Assembly: GCA_020466095.1 (NCBI GenBank)
Contig: CM035806.1
Location: forward strand, 95,177,803 to 95,241,802
DNA length: 64,000 nucleotides
Origin: Chlorops oryzae
Taxonomy: Eukaryota > Arthropoda > Insecta > Diptera > Chloropidae
Direction: 5' to 3'
A program made the position numbers and the translations under genes. This document shows, in pieces, positions 44,608 to 54,916 of the stretch. Position 1 is the stretch's first letter. Every line of letters begins with the position of its first letter. The notes beneath the pieces were generated by a model. The model was not told the DNA's origin. It searched no databases and was given only the letters and a program-made list of their open reading frames with translations.

Positions 44608-44840
44608 TGAAATATTTTAACGAAACTTATTTGAGCGTATATTTAAGCCTCCGATTATAATTAAACAAAAATTGGAAAAGTGGGCGTGGCAAACGGGCAG
44701 TTTTCATAAAGAAATTTAACAAAAGTCGGTATTTGGGGCCCCTTATGGCCTTAAATAACTCTTGATATGAAAAACTATTTGAACATGTGTGTCTGTGTCG
44801 GGTATTCTATTGTCAGGCTCGCCTGACTATAACACTTGTT
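44608..44840 (+). mobile_element. Tandem extra 3' half of the DINE-1-like element
   Basis: Immediately after the first 3' end, the second half of the element is repeated, again with AAGTGGGCGTGG, GTGTGTCTGTGTCGGGTATT and the stem-loop GTCAGGCTCGCCTGAC (44814-44829). Tandem partial copies joined end to end are typical of rolling-circle-type transposition. Confidence 0.75.
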
Positions 44841-45659
44841 AAATATAGTGCAACGTTCAAAATTTTGAATGTGTATTTTGACTGCTTCGAATTTTATTAG
44901 GTTGTGTAAAAAATTATTTTCATATATTTTCGGAAAATTTAATTGAAGCTTTTAAGTAAGTACTTTTAGAAAGTTGGATTTCATCTGCCCATTACTGTCC
45001 ATTATTATCGATGACCCTTCGCCACCTTTCTAGCAATGCTCACTCTCGTAAAACTGCCGAGGCTTCTGAGTAAAAAAGTCAAGTTTTCGCAATCAGTTAT
45101 TTCTTTTAACTAAGCAGATTTTAAAATTCAAATTTTTATGTTTACTTATACCCAAGGAATGAAACCCTAACGTTTAAGATTAGCGGTAGCGGTAACGGAA
45201 ACATCGATTTCTGCAAAAATGGTAGCGGTTGCGGTAGGGGTATTTTTATTCATTGAAGTAACAGATTTACCGGTAATTACCTCTAATCACCGGTTTTTAG
45301 TTTTTATTAAAAAATTAATATGAGCAGGCAGTCAGAGCTCCTATCATTGGATACCTAATGATTTATGATCTTCGAATTTTTATTATAAATAATAGAAAAT
45401 TAAAATTTAATTTACATAAAGTACAGTAGAATCTGGATATAACGAATTCCTTGAAATAATGAACAGCTGGAAATAGTGAACGCGTTTTTGTTACAGGGGC
45501 TTTTCTTAATAATGAAGCCTTAAGAGAGGGGGTAAGGAAAGCGGGATTTAAAAAATAAACTTTTTTTAAAGTGCTATAGCTCGTAAACGGTACCACTAAG
45601 AGAGTTTTTTCTGTAAATAAAAAAAGTTTATCTTGACTCGACCTATCGATGGCAAAAAA

Positions 45660-46344
45660 AGTTTTCAAGACACCCTGTATATATTCTTGAACAGGATCAA
45701 AAACTGAATCGATTTAGACATGTCCGTCCGTCTGACCGTCTGTCCGTCCGTCTGTGTTCGGATCTCTTCCGAAACCGCTGGACCAACCAAGTCGAAATTT
45801 GGCACACATGTATATCGGGATCCGAGTATGATCCTTAGTAAAAATGGACATCCGCCCACAGCCACGCCCAATAATTAATTTTATGTGTTCAGAAAAATGC
45901 TAGTAGCTTGCGAACCACTCAACACATTTCATTGATATTTGGTGTCCTGGTAAACTTTGTAAAGGCACATATCCTGGAAAAAATGGATGCCGTCCTCCTC
46001 GAGCCACGCCCACAAATAAGGGTTTATCGTAACTTGTGAAGTAAAAGGCGTAGACGCTTCAAATTCAAAGGCGAATGAAAGGTGTAGAAAAAAATTTATG
46101 TTACCCGCCCACTGCCACGTCCACAAATGGAGATTTTTCGTAACTTCCGAAGTAAAAGACGAAGAAGCTTCAAATTCGCAAACATAGGTTCACCAAGGCG
46201 AATTGAAAGGTGTAGGGAAAATATTTTTGTGGCCCGCCCACTGCCACGCCCACAAACGGAGAGGCAAAACATAGTGCGCCAATAATTTGGGGACGCTGGG
46301 TATTTCAAAGTCGAGCCTGACCAACTATAGGTTTCTTACTTGTT
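45660..46344 (+). mobile_element. DINE-1-like element, second subfamily
   Basis: ACACCCTGTATATATTCTTG, a GTCCGTCCGTCTGACCGTCT tract, repeated GCCCACTGCCACG(C/T)CCACAAA blocks (near 46108 and 46235), and a 3' end of GTCGAGCCTGACCAACTATA then TTCTTACTTGTT. It has the same plan as the other copies but diverged sequence. Confidence 0.7.
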
Positions 46345-46687
46345 AATACTAATGTTGTATAAACGAAAATTTATTTCCATAAAATTCAATTTTCGTTTGG
46401 GTTATACATTTTAAAATGGTCTGTTTCGTGCCCTTCGAGAATGGGAAGTTTTTACGCACTCACGTTGTACTCCAATAGCAAACATATTTACCCTCTAACT
46501 ACCAAAAATAAGGCTCATTTTGTGACATATTTCTTGTAAACTACACAAACCCCCCTAAAGCGGAGGTGAGCGTCAAAATATTTTACGAAAATCTGCGCCA
46601 TAAAATTTTACTATAGGTCTCGGAACACTTCGACAATAAAAACTTAACACAAACACTGCCAAACACTCAAAATGGGAGTGCTTTTAA

Positions 46688-47410
46688 GGGCATGGTATGG
46701 TTTTAAACCCGAAAAAAAGGCATGTTTTCATGATTTTTTTTTTGGAGACATGAATAATGTTGGTTTATTTTCTTCATATACATGTTGTAGTTATGCTTAT
46801 TAAGTGTATTTGGGAAAAAAAAAATTGAAATTATCGATAGATAAATACGTGGTATCGATTCTCCGGAGGCTCCTCGAAAAAAAGTTGGTTTGCCGTGAAC
46901 ATGATTAGAGGTTAGCGGTTCATCTGAAAAAAAAGGAAACATGTTTTTAAAAGGTAATTTGTATCCCGAGGTATCGCCGTGGCCCTATTTTTTTTTAATA
47001 ATTTTTTTTTTTTTTTGGTAGCGTTTTGAAGTCAAAAACGCGATTTTCGCTTAAAAATTGAGGTTACTTTATTATTTTAAAATAGGAAAAAAAATATAAA
47101 AAAAAGGGCCACGGCGATACCTGTTGATTTATGTGTATAATAATTGAAAAAAATTTTAAAACGATCGGTCAAGTAGATTTTGCAGCATCGTGTTCACGGA
47201 CTTCAAAAAAGTCGTTTTCCACAAAATCGATTTGAAATTTTTTTTTCTACACTTTTTACACTAAGGTCCACTCACTTGAATCGCTGTATCTCCTTTAGTT
47301 TTAGTACGATTTACTTGGAATTTTTACACAATACTCTTGAAATGTTGTACATTCAGAAAAAAAATAAAAAAAAAAACAACCCAAAAATTTTTTAAAACCA
47401 TACTATGCCC
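46688..47410. mobile_element. TTAA-flanked element with nested central inverted repeat (B)
   Basis: GGGCATGGTATGGTTTTAAA and its near-complement (one mismatch) are each next to TTAA (46684-46687 and 47411-47414). The central pair AGGTATCGCCGTGGCCCT (46969-46986) and its perfect complement (47105-47122) are 154 bp tip to tip. Length (723 bp) and plan resemble the element at 42685-43419, although the sequences differ. Confidence 0.75.
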
Positions 47411-47588
47411 TTAAGGGGTTAATTTCTCTATTATAAGAATTTAGTACGAAATAGTCTACCCAAGCCTAATTTTTTTGCATTACTTTGTATCAAGAAAGAA
47501 TTCTATATCAAATTTCATTATAGGTCGCCAATCATAAAAAAGCTCGATATAAAATATATTAAAAATAAATTTAAATTCAATTTGCAAA

Positions 47589-48980
47589 TCAAGTGTCAAT
47601 GCGTTTTTCGTTTTGCTCCTGGCAGTTCGGATCCATTCTCATACAATGACAAACAAAAATCTGCTGCTAAAGATGGAATGCTCTTTCCTTTATAACGCTC
47701 TTCAAAAGGAAAACATTTCTGGTGTAAACGTTCACCATGCTCGTCAGATTCGGTTGACAATTGCTTCTCAAAAAATCCATATGCGAGTTTAAAAAGTGGA
47801 TTTTCGTTGACATGTGAACTCCTAGCTTTTTAAACTCTTTAAGCCGAGCTTCGACATATTTTTGAGCAGAAGAGACCGATTTTTGCCTAAAACATTAAGT
47901 ATGACATCCAATTCTTTTTCGCATATTGGTTACCCCTCCAGCGACTATCCCATTTGCTTAAAAAGCAGGGGTATTTTACATTGCCGGGCTGCATCCCGGA
48001 AAGAAAGGCAACTACCTTCAAGTCGCAGCAAACACGGCATTTATGTTCACCGTATTTCACTGCGTCTAGTATGAATTTAATAGAGTCTCTTTCATAGTTT
48101 CACAATTCACATAAAATTTTTGGAGTTATCATAGTAGAGCTGTATAGCTTTTTAACCTTTTTTTTTGGATGAATCTATAAAAATGCGCCAATCTTCTGAG
48201 TTGTACTCTAAGCCCATTTCTTGCATTAATCCCAAAATATCGCTACAATAAACAATTGTATCCGTTTCGTTCGCTGTAAAGAAGGGCAGAATTAAATCTT
48301 GACGAATTCTGAAACTCGTAACTTTTACGCCAGGTTCCAGCAGCCGAAGACTTTTTAGGTCAGCAGCTAGTATTTCCGCTTTGTTTTTGGATAAACCTAA
48401 TTTCCTCATAAGCGCATTTGGGTTCTCTTGCGGCATTAGAATTGGGCTTGATGTTGCTTCATAATGCATAGAATCATTATTCCTTGTGTTTGCGGGCATG
48501 TATCAGATTCACGTATTAGGTTCGGACTTCGCACACGTAAATTTGGTACCGGTAGTTCGTCTGAATGGGGCACAGGGAGAAAAGCTGATGGGACGTGTGT
48601 GTATACATAGTTTTTTCGTCTATGCCTATTGAAATTAAAAACGCTACTATTTTGGCAAACAGAGCACATCGCTTCATCGTGGGCACCTAGTTCCAACCAA
48701 CGCATCGGAATTGCGAAATTCTTTGAATTTCGTTGACCTATACAAAAAATTTAAAACGTTATTGTCTTGCATGGAGCAGTCGTAATTGCTCATCGGGGAA
48801 AACTTCTAACTCAAAATAAATTTTAAAAATATCTTTCACTTTGCCGTTGAAAAATGAAACTTGGTGTTCTTTCAGAGTATGTTTTCCGCAAACATAGCAG
48901 AACCAATCCAATTTTTCAATATAATTTGGCATTTTTAAGCTAGAAATGCAAATATTAGTTTTTAAAACGGTTTTTAACAA
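47589..48980 (-). pseudogene. Decayed copy of an unnamed multicopy arthropod protein family
   Basis: On the minus strand from 48932: W-F-C-Y-V-C-G, then I-P-M-R-W-L-E, C-S-V-C (knuckle), P-S-A-F-L-P-V-P-H-S-D-E-L-P-V-P, then L-G-L-S-K-N-K-A-E-I-L-A-A-D-L-K, I-V-Y-C-S-D-I, W-R-I-F-I-D-S-S-K-K, C-C-D-L-K-V-V-A-F-L-S-G, K-Y-P-C-F-L, W-D-S-R, and finally H-F-L-N-S-H-M-D-F-F and S-D-E-H-G-E-R-L-H-Q then E-E-R-Y-K-G. I recognise this order from many uncharacterised multicopy proteins in arthropod genomes. At least three frameshifts and deletions kill it. Its function, and whether it is a transposase, are unknown to me. Confidence 0.6.
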
Positions 48981-49498
48981 AATATTTTAAAATATTTCCT
49001 TTTTAAAAAACGCATTACACCTTTCAAACAAAATTACAATTGGTAGTCTCAGCGGTTTGTAATTAATATATGTTAATGCTTCTTGAATATACAATGTAGG
49101 TACCTGTATGAACACTTTTATACAATTTTTAAGTGTCCTAATATGTTCGCAAGCTTTGTAAACAAAAAAAAAAAAAAAAAAATTAATTCGAAGAACCTGA
49201 AACGAAGTGTAAATGCAATTGCCGAAATGCAATATAAATTCAAAAAACAATAACAATTTTGCATAGATCCAATGTTTACTTTCATATGCACTTCTCTTAC
49301 ATTTTTGACTACACTAACAACTTAGAGGCTCAGAAATATGTTGTTTCTGTTTTGTTCTAACTATTATTTCATTTTTGACATTTTCCTCTCTATTTTATGT
49401 CAGCCTCAGGGTTTAGACTGATCTTAGTGCGAATGATTAAGTTACGTTTTACACTTTCATACATTTTTACTCTATCAAGTGGCGCCATTTTAGTTAAA

Positions 49499-50330
49499 AC
49501 AAGTAAAGGTGTTATAGTCAGGCGAGCCTGACAATAGAATACCCGACACAGACACACGTGTTCAAATAATTTTTAATAAAAAGAGGTTTTTAGGGCCATA
49601 AGGGGCCCCATATACCGACCTTTGTTAAATTTTTTTTATGAAAACTGCCCGTTTGCCAAGCTCACTTTTCCAAATTTTTTGAATTCTAATCCGAGGCTTA
49701 GATATACGCTCAAATCCTAAGTTTTATTGAAATATTTTGAAAAAATCCGATTTTGGGGAACTTTTGAGATTTTTGTGACAGACCCTAGTACTGGAGGTAC
49801 CCTTGACAATTTAACAATGGACCAATCAAAAAAAAATATTGGGGAGGATGTTTGTGGCTACAAACGAGGCATAAGTGCCAACTTTCGTTCAAGCCCCATT
49901 TGAATTTCGGTTGTAGGAGAGAATTTTAGAAAAACGCCCTTCTTCCACGCCCACTTTTCCAATTTTTTGAATTCATAGATATTGCCTTTAAACATGTTAA
50001 AATACCAAATTTCATCAAAATATCCTGAAAAACTTCGATTTTAGTGCAGTTTTTGTGATTTTCGTAACAGACCCTAGTACTAGAGGTACCCTTAAAAATG
50101 GTCCTATCGGGTCTATTCTCGAACTTGTTTTTAGTCATGTCCCCGCTAGCACGCATACCAAATTTCGCAAAGATAGCTCAACTCCTTCGATAAGATAATT
50201 GTATACAGACAGACAGACAGACGGACGGACATGTCTGAATCGAATCTCCTGGTGACGCTGATCATTTCTATATATATTTTGTATGGTCTACCTCGACTGG
50301 TTCTGGGTGTTACACACAACCGCACAAACG
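49499..50330 (-). mobile_element. DINE-1-like element, minus orientation
   Basis: Reads inversely to 43709-44607: the stem-loop GTCAGGCGAGCCTGAC (49517-49532) is at the left, then CCACGCCCACTTTTCC (near 49946), the microsatellite GACAGACAGACAGACGGACG (50209 onward) and the GGTTCTGGGTGTTACACACA block at the right. The 5' hairpin is lost at the junction with the next copy. Confidence 0.8.
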
Positions 50331-50875
50331 TCTGTCCGTCTGTCCGTCTGTTTTTATACAGTTATCTTATCAAAGGAGTTGAGCTATCTTGACAAAATTT
50401 GGCATGTAAACTCACAGGCACATGAGTAAGAACATGTTCGAGAATGGACCCGATCGGATCATTTTTAGGGGTACCTCCAGTATTAGGGTTTGTTACGAAA
50501 ATCACAAAAATTGCTCTTAAATCGAAGTTTTTCAACATATTTCAATGAAATTTGATATTTGAACGTGTTTCAAGACAAGTAATACGATATTCAAAAATCT
50601 AAAAATTGGGCGTGGCAGAAGGGCGTTTTTCGAAATTTGTCCCCTACATCCGAAATACAAATGGGACTTGCACGAAATTTGGCACTTATGATTCCTTTGT
50701 AGCCATAAACATCCTTCCAAAAAATTTCCTAGTTCGGTCCATTATTAAGGATACCTCCAGTACAGGGTATGTCACAAAAATTCCAAAACTGCCTCAAAAT
50801 CGGACTTTTTCAACATATTTCAATTAAACTTAGAATTTGAGCATGTATTTAAGCCTCCGATTAGATATGGGGTCC
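50331..50875 (+). mobile_element. DINE-1-like element, plus orientation, head to head with the previous copy
   Basis: It starts within the microsatellite (TCTGTCCGTCTGTCCGTCTG), then ATACAGTTATCTTATC, GGGGTACCTCCAGTATTAGG and GGGCGTGGCAGAAGGG, and is cut near 50875. Together with 49499-50330 it forms an inverted repeat with arms of about 500 bp. Confidence 0.8.
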
Positions 50876-51750
50876 CTAATGCAGAATTTTACGGTTTTCC
50901 GCTGATATTTAACTGAACTTGTTTTATAGTTGTGTGCACAAAGTTGGGGGATTTTTTTTTTTGCATAGGTGCTCACCGAGTGGAGAAAGAAAAATTTCGG
51001 TGGTCTGGAAAAAAATGGTCCACTATTTGTTAACATATGCCTACGAGAGATTGTTTTAAACTGTTTTCGAGGTTCTGTGAAATTCAGTAAGAGGAAGTGA
51101 AATTCAAATACCTGAAAAACGCTAAAGTTTTTTGTTCTTATTAGTAACCTTTCTTTTCATGCTAATCTCTGAAATATAAATATTTGTTTTTTTTTTTTTT
51201 TTTAAGAAAACTGGACTTATTCGAATAGCAAACAGCTATTTTTGTAGTAACCACAGATCACTATGTTTTCAAAGTTTTTAACATATTTTCCATGATATAA
51301 TATTTTTCATAACATTTTCCGGCAAGTTTATTTAATATTTACATAACATTTTTTGACCTTATTATTTAACATTTTGTGGAATCTCTACTGATAACGTTAC
51401 ATGAACAAAGACTTAACCTTACAGTATCAAAAATGACCCTATTTCAAAAAAAAAGGTTTAATACGATCAGAAAAATGTATTCAGACAGACAGGCAGACAC
51501 ACAAACAGACAGACGGAAATTAACGAATTTGAAAAACACGGAAAAAAGTAAACAAGTATTTTCGTTTTTCTGCTGGATAACGCCCAAAAACCTACAAAGC
51601 TGCAAAAAAACAAATACCCATTTCCCGTAACTCAAATATGCTTTCTTTCGATTTGAAAACCTGATATCGCAGAAAATAATTCAATTTAATTCAATTCAAT
51701 TTATTCAAATAGTACATCAGAACCAGTCTTTTAAGTACATAATCAACTAT

Positions 51751-52198
51751 TGTAACGATTTTCTCCTACCGTTAAAAATCCTCCTAAGAATTCCACTTTC
51801 ACCTTTTCATTATTTTAATTTCTTTATTTTGTATTTTTTATTTATTACAGTTTATATTAGTTTTAATATTAATTTCAATACTACGACTAACGGTCACAAC
51901 TGCCTTATTCTACAAATTTCACACCTACTTATAACTTACAAACTACGTTCGCCGTTGCGAACTCTGCTGCAGTCTCTTCTTTTGCCGCCTCAGCGACCTT
52001 ATTGTGCATTCCAATTGCACTCTGCGTTCTCGCATCTTCCGTCTTTTGCTGTACTTTTGCATTTCCGCGCGTGTCGTCTTGACCTAGTTCTTTCTAATGT
52101 CTGCTTACGGGTGCGTTTTGCGTTGACCCGTATTCGTTGCTGAGCTTAATGCATACAGTAAGCCCTCGAAACTTCTGTATGTTTGCATGCTCACAACA
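51751..52198 (-). mobile_element. Solo LTR (gypsy-like), 4-bp duplication
   Basis: On the minus strand it starts TGTTGTGAGCATGCAAACAT and ends AAAATCGTTACA. The 4-bp sequence CTAT flanks both sides (51747-51750 and 52199-52202). An AATAAA lies in the LTR. It is 448 bp and no internal sequence remains, as expected from recombination between two LTRs. The first bases resemble the LTR at 6031 (TGTTGTGAG). Confidence 0.82.
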
Positions 52199-52477
52199 CT
52201 ATAAACATAAGTGAAAATATAAACCAAACTTAAGTTAATAAATAAAATAATAAAATAAATGTCTTATTAATAACAAAATAACGGATTCTATAAAAAAAAA
52301 AAGGAAAAGGAAAAGAAGAAGCTTTGATTTTTCTGAGCCGCGACCTTATGATTATAGCCTTATGTCATGAATTGTTAAATTATTATTTCTTTTTAGTTTT
52401 TTTTTTTTTTGTCAATAAATATGATCAATAAACTTTAATTTCCATTTATTTTCTTTATAAAACTTTAAAAATATTAG

Positions 52478-53033
52478 ATTCCGAAGAGTAGCTATGTTGG
52501 ACATGCTTGTAAACCACTTTATTCTCAACGCTTACAGTTTTCGGACACAGCCGTCTGTTCTAATGAAGAAAAAGATATGCATACATTGGATTCGACAGTA
52601 AATCCACAAATTTCTTTACTGCAACGTAAAAAGAACTTCTTTAGTTCACAGAATGTAAGTGACAGTGATGTAAGCAAAGTTACTCTGGACAATCCTGCAA
52701 TACTGGAGCAACAATTAGAAGTTCTTGCCCATCATAAGAAACAACTTGAGAGAAAAGGGCTTCTTCCTTTACATAACATTCCAAAACTGTCATCGACGTC
52801 TCTTGCGAGTAACAACTCAGATGTCACATATGCTAATGTGTTAAATGAAGAACTGCACAAAAGCAATGAACAGTCAAGCGAAATTTCACGAGAGAGCACT
52901 TACTCGAACGTAGATGCCCATAAAAGATATTTTGAGAATATTCAAAATGCTCTAGCTGAATCTGAAAATATTAAGCCTACAAAGTTCCAAAACAAAATAT
53001 ATTCCAACATAAATTATGGCAAGCACGAAATCG
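52478..53033 (+). CDS. Zyx: Zyxin (Zyx) coding exon 2
   Basis: This 556-nt exon follows an AATATTAG acceptor at 52477 and ends ATCG|GTAAGT. It enters in phase 0 and leaves one base of a split codon. It encodes residues 49-233, hydrophilic and probably disordered. The stretch T-L-D-N-P-A-I-L-E-Q-Q-L-E (about residues 117-129), followed by a helix rich in H, K and Q and by K-K-G/R-K-G-L-L, matches my recollection of the conserved N-terminal block of Drosophila Zyx; this is the main basis for the name. Y-A-N-V (Tyr166), Y-S-N-V (Tyr190) and Y-S-N-I (Tyr223) recur. The first in-exon ATG (52577) is not the start, because the open frame extends upstream to the splice acceptor. Confidence 0.78.
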
Positions 53034-54389
53034 GTAAGTTGGGTTTTTATTATTACAGTTCAGAAGGGACAGTAAAAATTGCTTGAAACTATTTAGTGTT
53101 TTTTAAGTAAGTATTTAAATTCGAAGAGAACTTTTGAATAAGGGATTAAAAAATTTATAAATTAAAGTAACGATGCCCCTGCCGTATGGTGAAACATATT
53201 TGGACGTAAATTGAAATAAAATAACTAAGACCATAATTAAAAACCAAATCGCAGTAAAAATATATGAGATTTAATCCTCCATTAACCTATGAGTCCCTTA
53301 TAAGTATACATTGCGCGAACAAAGAAAAATTGTGCTAACTGGAACTTCGATTTTCTTGTTCATCCATGCTTTTCATTAATAGAAAACTTATTTTTTGAAT
53401 GTACATTCGTTGAATAATTTTGTACTGTGTATATAGTTGCTTCTCCAATCGGCTAGTAAAGCGCTTTTAACAAGTATTTTGCCTTAGCTTGCCAGGTGTG
53501 GTTGATCAAAAAGTATTTTTAACAAACAAAATTTTTTTTGATCTTAAGCTCTAGAGCAGTGGTGCCCAAAAGCCTTTAACGACGGATTAAAAATAAATAT
53601 TTATACACTTAAGGCATTTCGAGTATCAATACATATAAAATATATATAATAAAAAAAACTTAGTTGACTGCGACAATTTCTACCAATAAAAATTTCGGAA
53701 TTTCTTGTTTCATTTCTGGTTAAGGTCATGATACAAAAAATGAGCAAGATAGCGCCACTTCAGGTACTGCTATTTTGAAACATTCGTATTGTTGTTGTTT
53801 CCCATGCTAAAGTATAGTTGTGACGTTGGGCTTAACATGAAAAACAACAACAACGAAGCTCTTATTATGTATTTTGGATATCATCCGGCTGAAGTGGCGC
53901 TTTCTTGTTTTCTTATATCATGGTTAAGGTGATTATATTTTCAAAGGGAAAAAACATAAAGCTTTTTGTCAAGGAACACATCTAAGAAATGGAAAAACAG
54001 AAACGACATGTATTTTAATTCAATAGTTAAACACATTTTATTCGATTATAATTTATAATGCTTAAAACATAATAAACGGTCATCTTAGTCATAGGCCAGT
54101 GACAAGGAAAAAAAGAAAAACCAAATTTGATAGTGTATTCTCTATTCCAAACCCAAAGCGCTCTGACTAAACGAAGAGTATAGGAAGAGCTAGTCCTATA
54201 CTACTGCCATATGATATGAGTTTTACAAAAACAAGTGAGCACTGAGAGTATAGGGCCTGGCCACCTCTGCTTTAGAGCAAAAAAAAACTTTATTCTTCAG
54301 GAAGTAAAAACTCTTTATCTGCCATGTGGGGAAGCGCCTTTACAAATAAGGTTTAAGTTCAATTTCAAACTTCGTTTGTTTTTAAACAG
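53034..54389 (+). other. Zyx intron 2
   Basis: The intron runs from GTAAGT (53034) to the AG at 54389, phase 1. It holds a 195-bp MITE with 9-bp duplications (53727-53921). The rest is AT-rich non-coding sequence. A CAGTGGTGCCCAA near 53570 looks like a hAT terminus, but I see no partner. Confidence 0.65.
53727..53921. mobile_element. MITE with 9-bp duplication in Zyx intron 2
   Basis: GGTTAAGGT flanks both sides (53718-53726 and 53922-53930). The ends are loose inverted repeats of about 35 bp, strongest over AAGATAGCGCCACTTCAG and its complement. A 9-bp duplication fits Mutator-like elements; if only 8 bp count, hAT is possible. Internal CAACAACAAC words occur on both strands. Confidence 0.7.
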
Positions 54390-54718
54390 ATTCCTTGCAT
54401 ATAACGGATGCGCAAAAATCACCACCTGCTGCCTGTGTTGCAATGCCAGAGCAATTCGTAAGCTGCGAAAACGAAGATGATATGCAACCGCCGCCGAGTC
54501 CTGTCAGTTCCTCATATAGTGAGCTTCGAAGAGCTAATGATCAATTTTCGACTAAAAAAAATGACATCCAACATCGTGACCCCCAAGCTCTAAAGGCTGC
54601 AATTAATGGAAATGGCATTACATACGCAAGAACTCCAAACTACACCAATGTGAAATATAAAAACGATTATGGAAACCAAGACGCAGCAGACTATTATGGA
54701 GTTGGAAGCTTCTCGCAG
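54390..54718 (+). CDS. Zyx: Zyxin (Zyx) coding exon 3 (gene continues beyond window)
   Basis: This 329-nt exon follows TTTAAACAG at 54389 and ends TCGCAG|GTGATT, phase 0. The G left over from exon 2 completes its first codon (Asp), so the join is exactly in frame. It encodes residues 234-343, including an acidic E-N-E-D-D-M run, then P-P-P-S-P, then S-S-S-Y-S-E-L-R-R, which recall the Drosophila Zyx linker before the LIM domains. Further Y-x-N motifs occur at Tyr318, Tyr323 and Tyr327. No LIM-type Cys/His array was found between 54719 and 64000, so the three LIM domains (the C-terminal third) should lie downstream. The gene is therefore partial here, not necessarily broken. Confidence 0.75.
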
Positions 54719-54916
54719 GTGATTAATCTACTTTAACCCGGCAGCGCCTAGCGATGCCATATGGCATCACTAAAAAAGTTCGTGTTTTGTCATCAAAACT
54801 TCAAAACCGTTTCATATTTTATTTTATTTTTAATATTTATTTTTTTCAATTCAGGCGCTACCGGGTTAAATCATAAATAAAAAATCAATTTTCTATACGA
54901 TTCAAAAAGGATAGAA

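Larger units (their letters stand above)
42289..52477 (+). other. Zyx intron 1 (10.2 kb, packed with mobile elements)
   Basis: The intron is bounded by GTAAGA (42289) and TATTAG (52477), phase 0. It contains two TTAA-flanked elements, several DINE-1-like copies in both orientations, a decayed multicopy protein-family copy on the opposite strand and a solo LTR 279 bp before exon 2. Between 44841-45660, 46345-46687, 48981-49498 and 50876-51750 I see only AT-rich sequence with no open frame of interest. An end-like sequence near 45424 (CAGTAGAATCTGGATATAAC) resembles a pogo-type terminus without a partner. Confidence 0.7.

Noticed and set aside
45424..45445. Pogo-like end CAGTAGAATCTGGATATAAC
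   Set aside because: No second end; could be a remnant but cannot be bounded.
51829..52143. 104-codon frame rich in Leu and Arg
   Set aside because: It lies wholly within the solo LTR defined by a 4-bp duplication.
53568..53582. CAGTGGTGCCCAA, a possible hAT end
   Set aside because: A single tip only; no complement downstream.
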